NCBI GenBank assembly: GCA_024277875.1
Contig: JAJRUI010000078.1
Span: 1-34,169 of the forward strand
Direction of reading: 5' to 3'
DNA: 34,169 nucleotides
Source: Deferrisomatales bacterium
GTDB lineage: Bacteria; Desulfobacterota; Deferrisomatia; Deferrisomatales; Deferrisomataceae
Shown here piece after piece: positions 26,962 to 34,169 of this stretch (positions are counted from its first letter, which is position 1; each line of letters begins with the position of its first letter). The position numbers and the translations under genes are program-made. The notes under the pieces are model-generated. The model worked only from the letters and a program-made list of their open reading frames with translations, was not told the origin of the DNA and made no database searches.

Positions 26962-29043
26962 CTACTCGTCGTCGTCGCTGGCCTGGGCCGCGGCGATGAT
27001 CTTCTCGGCCAGCGCGGCCGGGACCTCTTCGTACCCGTGGAACTTCATGGTGAACGTCCCGCGTCCGGCCGTCATGGAGCGCAGGTCCGGGGCGTACTCC
27101 TGGACCTCGGCCAGGGGCACCAGCGCTCGGATCAGTTGGTGGCCGCCCTGGGGATCCATCCCCAGCACCCGGCCCCGCCGGGAGTTGAGGTCTCCGATCA
27201 CGTCTCCCAGGTTCTCGTCGGGCACCGTGACCGTGATCTCGTAGATCGGCTCCAGGAGCACGGGTTTGCACACCAGTGCCCCCTTCTTGAACGCCATGGA
27301 GCCCGCGATCTTGAACGCCATCTCGGACGAGTCCACCTCGTGGTACTTCCCGTCGTACAAGGTGACCTCGACGTCCACCACGGGGTAGCCGGCCAGCACG
27401 CCCTTGGCCAGGCGTTCCTGGATGCCCGCGTCCACGGCCGGGATGTACTGGCGGGGGACCACTCCGCCCACGATGTTGTTGTTGAACTTGTACCCGCCGC
27501 CCCTGGGCAGGGGGTTGATCTTGATGGCCACGTCCGCGAACTGGCCCCGTCCGCCGGTCTGCTTCTTGTGCCGGGCCTGGATCTGCGTGCTGCCCTTGAT
27601 CGTCTCCCGGTACGGCACCTTGGGGGTGCGCAGGTCCACCTCGGCGCCGTACTTGCGCTTCATCCGCTCGAGCACGATGTCCACGTGCAGGCGCCCCATC
27701 CCTGATACCAGCAACTCGTGGGTCTGCTCGTCCCGGGTCAGGCGCAGGGTGGGATCCTCCTCCTGCATGCGCTTCAGGCCCTGCCCCATCTTCTCCTCCT
27801 CGCCCTTGGCCTTGGCGTAGGCCGCGAACGTCATCAGGGGCTCGGGCGGCTCGGCCGCCTGGTAGGTGATCGGGTGGGCCTTGTCGCACAGGGTGTCGCC
27901 GGTGTCCGTGCTCTTGAGCTTGGGCACGGCCAGGATGTCCCCGGGAACGGCCACCTCCACCGGCTGGGTCTCCTTGCCCACCAGGGCCAGGATCTGGCCG
28001 ATCCGCTCGTCAGCGGTCTTGTTGGCGTTCCACACCGTGGAGTCCGAAGGCAAGGTGCCGCTCATCACCCGGAAGATCGACAGCCGGCCGGTGAACGGGT
28101 CGGAAATCGTCTTGAACACCAGGGCCGAGAACGGGGCGTCCTCGGCAGGAGCCCGGGTCTCGTCTTCCCCGTCGGGGCCCGTCCCGGTGGCCTCTCCCCG
28201 GTCCGCCGGGGACGGAAACGCGTCCACCACCAGGTCCAGCAGGGCGCCGGCCCCGATGTTCTTGACCGCCGAGCCCACGAGCGCGGGCACGAACTGGCCG
28301 GACATCACCCCGGTGCGGAGCGCCCGGGCCATCTCGGCGTCCGAGATCTCCTGCCCGTCGAAGTACTTCTCCATCAGTTCGTCGTCGGTCTCGACCAGGT
28401 GCTCTAGCAGGGCGTCGCGGGCCGCGGCTGCTGCGTCGGCCAGGCCGTCCGGCACCGGACCCGCCTCGGCCTTGCCCGAGTCGTCGGCAAACGTGTACGC
28501 CTTCATCGACATCAGGTCCACGTACCCGTTGAACGAGGCCTCCTCGCCGATCGGGAGGTGAACCGGGACGACCGGCTGCTCAAAGGTCTCCTTCAGGGCG
28601 TCCAGCGCGGCGTCGAACCGGGCGTTTTCCTTGTCCAGCCGGTTGACGAACACGGCCCGGGGCAGGCCGTAGTCGTCACATGTCTTCCACAGTTTCTCGG
28701 CCTCGAACTTGATCTCTCCGTCCGCGCCCACGACCAGGACGGCGCCGTCCACCGCCTGCAGGGCGGCCTGGGCGTCGAACAGGAACACGTCGTAACCCGG
28801 CGTGTCCACCACGTTGATCTTGGTCTTGCGGTGTTCGGCGAACGCGAACGCGGTGGAGATCGACAGGTTGTGCCCCTTCTCCTCGGGTTCGAAGTCGAAC
28901 ACCGAGGTGCCGTCGTCCACGCGGCCGAGGCGGGTGGTGACGCCGGCCGTGTACAGCACGGCTTCGCCCAGGCTGGTCTTTCCGCACCCTCCATGGCCGA
29001 TCAGGGCCACGTTCCGGATTCTGTCCACCTCGTACCGCTTCAT
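26962..29043 (-). CDS. Elongation factor G-like protein (EF-G2 type)
   Basis: 693 aa; ATG at 29043 with AAAGGAG. Five-domain EF-G layout. The G1 motif is GHGGCGKTSL instead of the AHxDxGKT of the main EF-G; DTPGYDVF is G3 and NRLDKE is G4. It has the domain III-V signatures LVSGMGRLHVDIVLERM and GRVLGMDPQG. The different P-loop and the short G domain place it in the EF-G2 branch, whose role is uncertain (possibly translocation under stress or ribosome recycling). It leads a minus-strand run ending with the sigma-54 activator. Confidence 0.92.
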   Translation of the reverse strand: MKRYEVDRIRNVALIGHGGCGKTSLGEAVLYTAGVTTRLGRVDDGTSVFDFEPEEKGHNLSISTAFAFAEHRKTKINVVDTPGYDVFLFDAQAALQAVDGAVLVVGADGEIKFEAEKLWKTCDDYGLPRAVFVNRLDKENARFDAALDALKETFEQPVVPVHLPIGEEASFNGYVDLMSMKAYTFADDSGKAEAGPVPDGLADAAAAARDALLEHLVETDDELMEKYFDGQEISDAEMARALRTGVMSGQFVPALVGSAVKNIGAGALLDLVVDAFPSPADRGEATGTGPDGEDETRAPAEDAPFSALVFKTISDPFTGRLSIFRVMSGTLPSDSTVWNANKTADERIGQILALVGKETQPVEVAVPGDILAVPKLKSTDTGDTLCDKAHPITYQAAEPPEPLMTFAAYAKAKGEEEKMGQGLKRMQEEDPTLRLTRDEQTHELLVSGMGRLHVDIVLERMKRKYGAEVDLRTPKVPYRETIKGSTQIQARHKKQTGGRGQFADVAIKINPLPRGGGYKFNNNIVGGVVPRQYIPAVDAGIQERLAKGVLAGYPVVDVEVTLYDGKYHEVDSSEMAFKIAGSMAFKKGALVCKPVLLEPIYEITVTVPDENLGDVIGDLNSRRGRVLGMDPQGGHQLIRALVPLAEVQEYAPDLRSMTAGRGTFTMKFHGYEEVPAALAEKIIAAAQASDDDE

Positions 29044-29104
29044 CGCCGCTCCTTTCTGGTCCGAAAGCGAATGACATCCGGGCAGAGGGCGCCCGGCCGT
29101 CCGG

Positions 29105-29884
29105 TCACCGGTTGCGTTGGAACAGGATGCGCAACCCCTCCAGGGTCAGGAACTCTTCAACGTGGTCGATGTGGCGGGTCTCGCTGGCCAGCAGGGGTGC
29201 GAGTCCCCCGGTGGCCACCACCACGGGGCGGCCGCCCACCTCGGCAGCCAGCCGCTCGATCAGGCCGTCGACCATGGCGGCGTACCCGAACAGGATCCCC
29301 GACTGCATCGAGTGCTCGGTGTTGCGGCCGAGCACCCTGGGCGGCCGTGCCAGGGCCACCTTGGGCAGCTTGCTGGCCCGATCGAACAGCGCCTCCATGC
29401 TGATCCCGAGCCCTGGGCAGATCATGCCCCCCAGGTACGCGCCGTCCTCGTCGATGTAGTCGAAGGTGGTCGCGGTCCCGAAGTCCACCACGATCAGGGC
29501 AGTGCGGAACCGCTCGTACCCGGCCACCGCGTTCACGATCCGGTCCGCCCCCACCTCCCGCGGGTCCTCGTACCGAATCGGCATGCCGGTGCGGATCCCG
29601 GGCCCCACCACCACGGGCTCCCGGTGGAAGTAGTCCCGGGCCACCTGCTCGAACGCGGGGGTCAGGGCCGGCACCACCGACGAGAGCACGATGCCGTCGA
29701 AGTCGGCGACGCCGATCCCCGCCAGGTCGAACAGACTGCGCAGGAGCACGCCGATCTCGTCCGCGGTGCGGTGGTGCTCGGTGACGATCCGCCAGTGGTC
29801 CAAGAGTTCGTCCCCCCGGGACACCCCGAGCACGGTGTGGGTGTTGCCCACGTCCACCGCCAGGAGCAGGTCGCCGCCCGTCAT
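29105..29884 (-). CDS. coaX: Type III pantothenate kinase
   Basis: First step of coenzyme A synthesis. 259 aa; the ATG at 29884 overlaps the birA stop as ATGA. Type III motifs: phosphate-binding LLAVDVGNTHTVLG at the N-terminus, VGADRIVNAVAGYE near residue 105, DFGTATTFDYID near residue 131 and VVATGGLAPL near the end. The ASKHA-fold kinase is not related to CoaA. The birA-coaX pair is common in many bacteria. Confidence 0.95.
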   Translation of the reverse strand: MTGGDLLLAVDVGNTHTVLGVSRGDELLDHWRIVTEHHRTADEIGVLLRSLFDLAGIGVADFDGIVLSSVVPALTPAFEQVARDYFHREPVVVGPGIRTGMPIRYEDPREVGADRIVNAVAGYERFRTALIVVDFGTATTFDYIDEDGAYLGGMICPGLGISMEALFDRASKLPKVALARPPRVLGRNTEHSMQSGILFGYAAMVDGLIERLAAEVGGRPVVVATGGLAPLLASETRHIDHVEEFLTLEGLRILFQRNR

Positions 29885-30882
29885 GCCGTTGCCCTCGTCG
29901 TGGAGGCTTCCACGTCGCCGGCCAGGATCTCCACCCGGCCCCCGTCGGGCCGCTCCACCCCCAGCCCGCCGTTTTGGGTCAAGCCCCGGGCCAGTCCCAC
30001 CACCACCCGGTTCCCCGTCCGGACGTGTACCGGCCGGTTCCTTGCCCGGAACCACCGGTCCCATTCTGCCCGCACGGGTTCGAACCCGTCCCGCCCCAGG
30101 CGGTCGTGCCAGGAACCGAACCGCTCGAGGAACCCGCACAACACGTCGAGCCGGTCCGGCGCAGGATCTGCGTGCTCGGCCACGGTGGTGGCCAGGGAGC
30201 AGATCTCTTCGGCGAGGTCGCCGGACGTGCCGCCCACGTTCACGCCCACGCCCAGGATCACGTGCTCCACCCGCTGGGCTTCGGCCCGCATCTCGAGCAG
30301 GATGCCTGCGACCTTGCGGCCGGACAGGAGCACGTCGTTGGGCCACTTGATCTCGATCTCCTCCGCCGGCATCCACGAACCCAGGGCCTCGGCCAGGGCC
30401 ACGGCAGCGGCAAAGGTGAGGGTCGGCGCCCGGGCAGCGGGCAGGTCGGGCCGCAGGACCAGGCTAAGCAGGAGGGTTTCACCCGGGCGGTCCAGCCACG
30501 CCCGGCCCAGGCGGCCCCGGCCGTCCGACTGGTGGTCTGCGGTGACCAGCGCGCCGTGGGGCGCGCCCCGGCGTGCCCACGCCTCGGCTTCCCGGTTGGT
30601 GGAGCCGGCGATCGGGAGGTGGCGACAGGGAAGGCCCAGGCCTCCGGCCGGGAGCCGGGCCCGGATCTCTCCGGCCCGCACGCCCCGTCGGCCGGGGCCG
30701 AGACGGTAGCCCCGCCCCGGCAGGCTCTCCACGGGAACCCCCTGTTTCCGCAGGGATTCCACGGCCTTCCACACCGCGGCCCGGGTCACGCCGAACCGGC
30801 CGGCCAGGACCTGGCCCGATACGGGCTCGGCCTTGTGCGCCGCCAGGTGTTGCAGGATCTCGTCGGGCAGGGGGTTGGGCAC
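29881..30882 (-). CDS. birA: Biotin ligase/biotin operon repressor BirA
   Basis: About 333 aa from GTG 30882, preceded by AAAGGA at good spacing. A GTG at 30903 would add seven residues and lacks a site. The N-terminal winged helix (LAGRFGVTRAAVWKAVESLR) spans about residues 8-60 and marks the bifunctional type. The ligase domain has STNREAEAW, DHQSDGRGRLGR (biotinyl-AMP loop) and EIKWPNDVLL, then GVGVNVGG. A small SH3-like C-terminal domain follows. It attaches biotin to carboxylases and may repress biotin genes, none of which are in the window. Confidence 0.94.
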   Translation of the reverse strand: MPNPLPDEILQHLAAHKAEPVSGQVLAGRFGVTRAAVWKAVESLRKQGVPVESLPGRGYRLGPGRRGVRAGEIRARLPAGGLGLPCRHLPIAGSTNREAEAWARRGAPHGALVTADHQSDGRGRLGRAWLDRPGETLLLSLVLRPDLPAARAPTLTFAAAVALAEALGSWMPAEEIEIKWPNDVLLSGRKVAGILLEMRAEAQRVEHVILGVGVNVGGTSGDLAEEICSLATTVAEHADPAPDRLDVLCGFLERFGSWHDRLGRDGFEPVRAEWDRWFRARNRPVHVRTGNRVVVGLARGLTQNGGLGVERPDGGRVEILAGDVEASTTRATA

Positions 30883-30935
30883 CGAAAAGTCCTTTGATAA
30901 CACGAACTTCTGGGGCGGAAAAAGAGAGTCGCCAC

Positions 30936-30963
30936 CTTATCAGACGGCCCGGAAGGGTGTCAA
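30936..30963 (-). promoter_or_regulatory. Sigma-70-type promoter of birA-coaX
   Basis: Minus strand TTGACA (30963-30958), 16 bp, GATAAG (30941-30936). The -35 is a perfect consensus and the -10 matches at 4 of 6. Transcription would begin near 30929, a short leader before the birA start. Confidence 0.6.
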
Positions 30964-30975
30964 CGCCAGAACGGC

Positions 30976-31007
30976 GGCCCCGGCCGGATCATCCGGCCGC
31001 CGGGGCC
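30976..31007 (-). terminator. Strong GC hairpin at the end of the diguanylate cyclase gene
   Basis: GGCCCCG (30976-30982) pairs with CGGGGCC (31001-31007), and GCCGGAT (30983-30989) with ATCCGGC (30991-30997). It covers the stop codon region. There is no U-run after it, so it is at best a factor-assisted terminator separating this gene from birA. Confidence 0.35.
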
Positions 31008-32344
31008 GGAAGCTCGGTTTCGGTGACGGTGCGGTTCCGCCCGCGCTCTTTGGCCCCGTACAGCGCCTTGTCGGCCCGCTGGAACGCGGTCGCCACCGTG
31101 TCCCCCTCGCGCAACTGGGCCACCCCGCACGACACGGTCACGTCCACCCGTTTGCCCCGGGAGTGGAACCGGAACCCCTCCACCGCGGCCCTCACCTTCT
31201 CGGCGACGACCCGGGCGGCCTCCAGGGGGGTTTCGGGCAGGAGAGCCACGAACTCCTCCCCCCCGTAGCGGGCGAAGAAGTCCACCTGGCGCATCTGGCT
31301 CCGGGCGAGCTGGGCCGTGGTCTTGAGGACCAGGTCCCCGGCCCGGTGGCCGTGGTTGTCGTTGATCCGCTTGAAATGGTCCAGGTCGAAAACGATCACC
31401 GACAGGGGGGCCCCGTAGCGTTGCCACCGGGCCTGCTCTTCCTCGGCCCGCTCCTGGTACGCGAGCCGGTTGTGGACACCGGTCAGCGGGTCACGGAGGC
31501 TCAGCTCCCGGGCGCGACGGGTCTGCTCCCGGTACTCCTCCACCTCGGACTCCAGCTGGTGGACCGTGGCCCGGAGCCTCTCCACCTCGGACTTGAGCCG
31601 CTCCTCCTGCTCGGTTTCGTGCTGCTGCAGGGTTTCCAAGTGGGCGCGGATCGCATCCAGGGCGCCCCGGACCGCGCCCTTCAGCGCGTCCAGGTCGGCG
31701 GCGTCCCGGCTCGACGACTCCAGGTCCTGGATCTCGGCCCGGACAGCCTCGTCGAACGAGCGGGTCTTGGAGAACCCGTCGCACGCGTGGCTGAGGGCGG
31801 CGGCCAGGTCCTGGTCGATCCCCCGAAGGCGCGCGGTGACCTCTTGGAGGAGCGCCTCCAGTTCCCGCTTCTCTTCCTGGACCTTGGCCCGCACCTGGTA
31901 CACCAGGTGCGTGATCTGTTCGATCGCGTCGGGCAGGCCGTCCGGGGGGATCCCGGCCTCCAGTGCCTCGATCACGGCCACCGCTTCCTCGGACATGTCC
32001 GGGGGCAACGGCAGGCGTTCCACCAGGTGGATCAGGATCTGGTGCAGGGGGGGGAACCCGGGGTCGTCCTCCACCCACCGGGTCTCTCGCAGGATCCTGT
32101 CCCGAAGGACCTCCAGGCGTTCCTCGATCGCCCCGAGCTCCAGGCCGTTGCGCAACGACTCCCGGATCTGGGCGAGTTCGGCCGAGAGTTCGGGGGTGGA
32201 CGGGCCCTCCGCGATCACGAGCAGGTGGGCGAGGACCCTGCGAAGGCGCAGGTCCAGCGCTTCCCACTCCTTTTCCTTGTTGTCCAGCTCGTCCACCAGG
32301 CTCAGGTACAGCCGCCGGTAGCGTTGCTCGGTGGTCTCGGCCAT
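30989..32344 (-). CDS. Diguanylate cyclase (coiled-coil plus GGDEF)
   Basis: 451 aa; ATG at 32344 with CAGGAG upstream. Residues 1-280 are helical with long coiled-coil stretches ([32 protein letters not shown]) and no membrane segment, so the protein is cytosolic. The GGDEF domain starts near [12 protein letters not shown] at about residue 283. The active site is GGEEF at residues 361-365; metal-site [15 protein letters not shown] precedes it. The inhibitory I-site RQVD (352-355) lies exactly five residues before GGEEF, so product inhibition is expected. The N-terminal domain resembles the coiled-coil region of other soluble diguanylate cyclases; its signal is unknown. Confidence 0.93.
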   Translation of the reverse strand: MAETTEQRYRRLYLSLVDELDNKEKEWEALDLRLRRVLAHLLVIAEGPSTPELSAELAQIRESLRNGLELGAIEERLEVLRDRILRETRWVEDDPGFPPLHQILIHLVERLPLPPDMSEEAVAVIEALEAGIPPDGLPDAIEQITHLVYQVRAKVQEEKRELEALLQEVTARLRGIDQDLAAALSHACDGFSKTRSFDEAVRAEIQDLESSSRDAADLDALKGAVRGALDAIRAHLETLQQHETEQEERLKSEVERLRATVHQLESEVEEYREQTRRARELSLRDPLTGVHNRLAYQERAEEEQARWQRYGAPLSVIVFDLDHFKRINDNHGHRAGDLVLKTTAQLARSQMRQVDFFARYGGEEFVALLPETPLEAARVVAEKVRAAVEGFRFHSRGKRVDVTVSCGVAQLREGDTVATAFQRADKALYGAKERGRNRTVTETELPAPAAG

Positions 32345-32429
32345 CGCGGTTCGCTCCTGTCTACGCAGCGTGCGGGAAGCAGCGGCCTGGGTTGCATCCC
32401 CGAAAAGGGCCCCCAGCCGCTTGCCGCGG

Positions 32430-33407
32430 TCAGCCCGCTGCCCGTGCGAGCACGAGGCAGCCCGCTGCCGCCGCCGCGACCGACACGGCCCAAAGCAGGT
32501 GTACGGCCCTGCCCACGTCCCGGTGGCCCGGCTCCCGGCCGGGGGCACCCAGCCTGGGCGCCGGGTGGAGCGAGCCCCGATAGGTGCGGGGGCCGCCCAG
32601 TACGATTCCCAGGGCCCCTGCCCACGCGGCTTCGGGAAAACCCGCGTTGGGGGACGTGGTGAGCCGGCCGTCCCGGAGCGCGATCCGGGCAGCCGGCCCG
32701 CCCCGGCGCCACAGCGTCTGGGCCCCCAGCACGGCGCCGACCGCGGTGAGCCGCGCGGGCACCCAGTTGAGCAGATCGTCCAGGCGCGCCGACGCCTTGC
32801 CGAACCGCTCGTACCGCTCGTCCCGGTAGCCGACCATGGAGTCCAGGGTGTTGGCCGCCTTGTACGCCACGCCGAGCGCGGGGCCCGCCCCCAGGATACC
32901 CCCGACCACCAGGTAGAACAGGGGGGCCAGCACCCCGTCCGACGCGTTCTCCGCCACGGTCTCCACCGCTGCCCGGGCCACGGCTGTGGCCGGCAGCGCA
33001 CCGGTGTCCCGGCCCACGATCCGGCCCAGGCGGCGGCGGGCCGCGTCGAGCCTGCCCTGTCGCAGGCGCCGGGCCACGGCCCGCGCCTCGTCGCTCAGGT
33101 CCCGGGTGGCCAGGCACGCGTACGCCAGGTACACCCCGACGAGCCGGCCGAGCACGGGGTGGAGAGCCCACGCGGCGGCCCAGGCGGCCCACGCGGCCCC
33201 GGCCGCGGCGCCCACCACCGTGACCCACAGTGCGAAGCCCCGGAGCACCGGAAAGGTCGCGTCCGGGCCGCCGTGCCAGGCGCCTTCCAGCCGTCGCACC
33301 ATGCGGCCCACCACCACCACCGGGTGGGGCCACGGCAGCCGGGCCGGGTCGCCCAGGACGGCGTCCAGCAGCCAGGCAACGGCCAGGTCGGCGGCGCCGA
33401 ACGTCAC
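32430..33407 (-). CDS. cbiB: Adenosylcobinamide-phosphate synthase
   Basis: Membrane enzyme that attaches aminopropanol (or its phosphate) to adenosylcobyric acid in cobalamin synthesis. 325 aa; GTG start at 33407 overlaps the upstream stop as GTGA. Family motifs: LLDAVLGDPARLPWPHPVV at the N-terminus, ETVAENASDGVLAPLFYLVVG, YKAANTLDSMVGYRDERYERFG and LLNWVPARLTA. Several membrane helices. Also named CobD in some organisms. Confidence 0.94.
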   Translation of the reverse strand: MTFGAADLAVAWLLDAVLGDPARLPWPHPVVVVGRMVRRLEGAWHGGPDATFPVLRGFALWVTVVGAAAGAAWAAWAAAWALHPVLGRLVGVYLAYACLATRDLSDEARAVARRLRQGRLDAARRRLGRIVGRDTGALPATAVARAAVETVAENASDGVLAPLFYLVVGGILGAGPALGVAYKAANTLDSMVGYRDERYERFGKASARLDDLLNWVPARLTAVGAVLGAQTLWRRGGPAARIALRDGRLTTSPNAGFPEAAWAGALGIVLGGPRTYRGSLHPAPRLGAPGREPGHRDVGRAVHLLWAVSVAAAAAGCLVLARAAG

Positions 33408-34169
33408 GGGGTCTCCCCCAGGATCCCGGCCAGGGCGTCCACCAGGCGCCGGTTCTCCCCGGCCGTGCGCACCGCCACCCGGATGCAGCGTTCCCCCAGT
33501 CCGAAGCTCGCGCAGTGGCGTACGAGGATCCCCCGGCGGGCCAGGGCGTGGTAGATCGCGGTGGCGCCGGGGGCGGGTGGCCGGAGTTCCAGGAGAAGGT
33601 AGTTGGCCCGGGACGGAACGGGTCTGACCCCGCCCACCCGGGCCAACTCCCGGACGAGGTCGTCCCGGAGCTCGCCCACTGCCGCCCGGGCGCGGCCGGC
33701 CCACGCGCCGGCTGCCAGACAGTGGCACCCGGCTTCGTGGGCCAGCGCGTTGACCGACCACGGGACCTGGAGACGGGCCATGGCCGCCGCCACCGGCGCC
33801 GGCCCCACCGCGTAGCCGATACGCAGGCCGGGAATGCCGTAGAACTTGGTGAGGGACCGCAGGACCAGGGCGTCGTCCCGGCCGGCCACGGCCACCTCGG
33901 GACAGAAGTCGGCGAATGCCTCGTCCACTGCCAGCAGGGCGCCCTTCCGGGCGAGCGCCCGTGCCAGCCCGGCGACCGTGTCCCGGTCCAGCGCCGTTCC
34001 CGCCGGGTTGTTGGGGTTCGAGAAGAGGACCAGGTCCCCCGGTTGCGACGCATCGATCAGCGCGGACGGGTCGGGAAGGAGTGTGTCCGGAGCCCGCGGC
34101 ACCGCGTGTACTGGAAGGGCGCCGGGAGCCAGCTCCTGGTAGAGGCCGAAGTCCGGGGGGCACACCACC
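33404..34169 (-). CDS. cobC: Aminotransferase-fold threonine-phosphate decarboxylase (partial)
   Basis: The N-terminal part lies beyond the right edge; about 254 residues are visible. PLP enzyme of the class I/II aminotransferase fold: FSNPNNPAGTAL, AVDEAFADF and the Schiff-base lysine in LRSLTKFYGIPGLRIGYAVG. Near the C-terminus an arginine-bearing segment, RCIRVAVRT, binds the substrate carboxylate. Histidinol-phosphate aminotransferase is a close alternative, but the 4-bp overlap with cbiB favours L-threonine-phosphate decarboxylase, which supplies aminopropanol phosphate to CbiB. Confidence 0.85.
   Translation of the reverse strand, partial: VVCPPDFGLYQELAPGALPVHAVPRAPDTLLPDPSALIDASQPGDLVLFSNPNNPAGTALDRDTVAGLARALARKGALLAVDEAFADFCPEVAVAGRDDALVLRSLTKFYGIPGLRIGYAVGPAPVAAAMARLQVPWSVNALAHEAGCHCLAAGAWAGRARAAVGELRDDLVRELARVGGVRPVPSRANYLLLELRPPAPGATAIYHALARRGILVRHCASFGLGERCIRVAVRTAGENRRLVDALAGILGETP

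Noticed and set aside
26962-29043. Tetracycline-resistance type ribosomal protection protein
   Set aside because: The P-loop and length fit EF-G2; no TetM/TetO features were seen.

Overview
The window is about 34 kb of very GC-rich (roughly 70% or more), densely packed bacterial chromosome. Gene content points to a Gram-negative, probably anaerobic, Desulfobacterota/Deltaproteobacteria-like organism. The supports are a surE-pcm-nlpD-rpoS locus, sigma-54 promoters with a PAS/AAA+/Fis activator, paired MinD ATPases carrying ferredoxin inserts beside NifX-like proteins (an orange-protein type cluster), EF-G2, and a repeat protein I associate with deltaproteobacteria. The exact genus cannot be read from the sequence. 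No tRNA, rRNA, CRISPR array, prophage or transposase was seen.

Layout: 23-2221 holds amtB and a PII gene (glnB/glnK), divergent around a 465-bp control region with an A+T island and sigma-54-like promoters facing both ways. 2397-6128 holds a DUF4139 protein, an MFS transporter and a small membrane protein; repeat elements lie at both ends of the DUF4139-MFS pair. 6133-11798 (minus) is the SOS mutagenesis cassette lexA-imuA-imuB-dnaE2, with a palindromic candidate operator inside the lexA promoter. 11968-18292 (plus) is surE, an FAD oxidoreductase, pcm, a LOG-like protein, an nlpD-like gene, rpoS, apt and nfo. 18462-21678 (minus) is an ORP/NifX-type metal-cluster operon: a DUF5320-like protein, three NifX-family proteins and two Fe-S MinD ATPases. 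It sits behind a consensus sigma-54 promoter. Its likely activator (21893-23281) is the last gene of a second minus-strand run: EF-G2, a frameshifted SPOR protein, a repeat protein, MOSC, MogA, a FecR-like lipoprotein and the activator. 29105-30882 is birA-coaX, 30989-32344 a diguanylate cyclase, and 32430 to the right edge cobalamin genes (cbiB and a cut-off aminotransferase).

The most unusual item is a structured repeat with three copies (2243-2400 plus, 5436-5669 minus, 18301-18457 plus). The copies share terminal inverted repeats and hairpins whose stems change in compensatory fashion while several loops keep GGA, mostly as ACGGA. This could be a MITE-like element, a family of CsrA-binding RNA decoys, or both. 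The second is the regulatory layout of the ORP-like cluster: three TGTTGC hexamers spaced exactly 11 bp apart about 130-175 bp upstream of a consensus -24/-12 promoter, next to a dedicated activator with a cysteine-bearing PAS domain.

Many neighbouring genes overlap by 4 bp (GTGA/ATGA), so translational coupling is probably common here.
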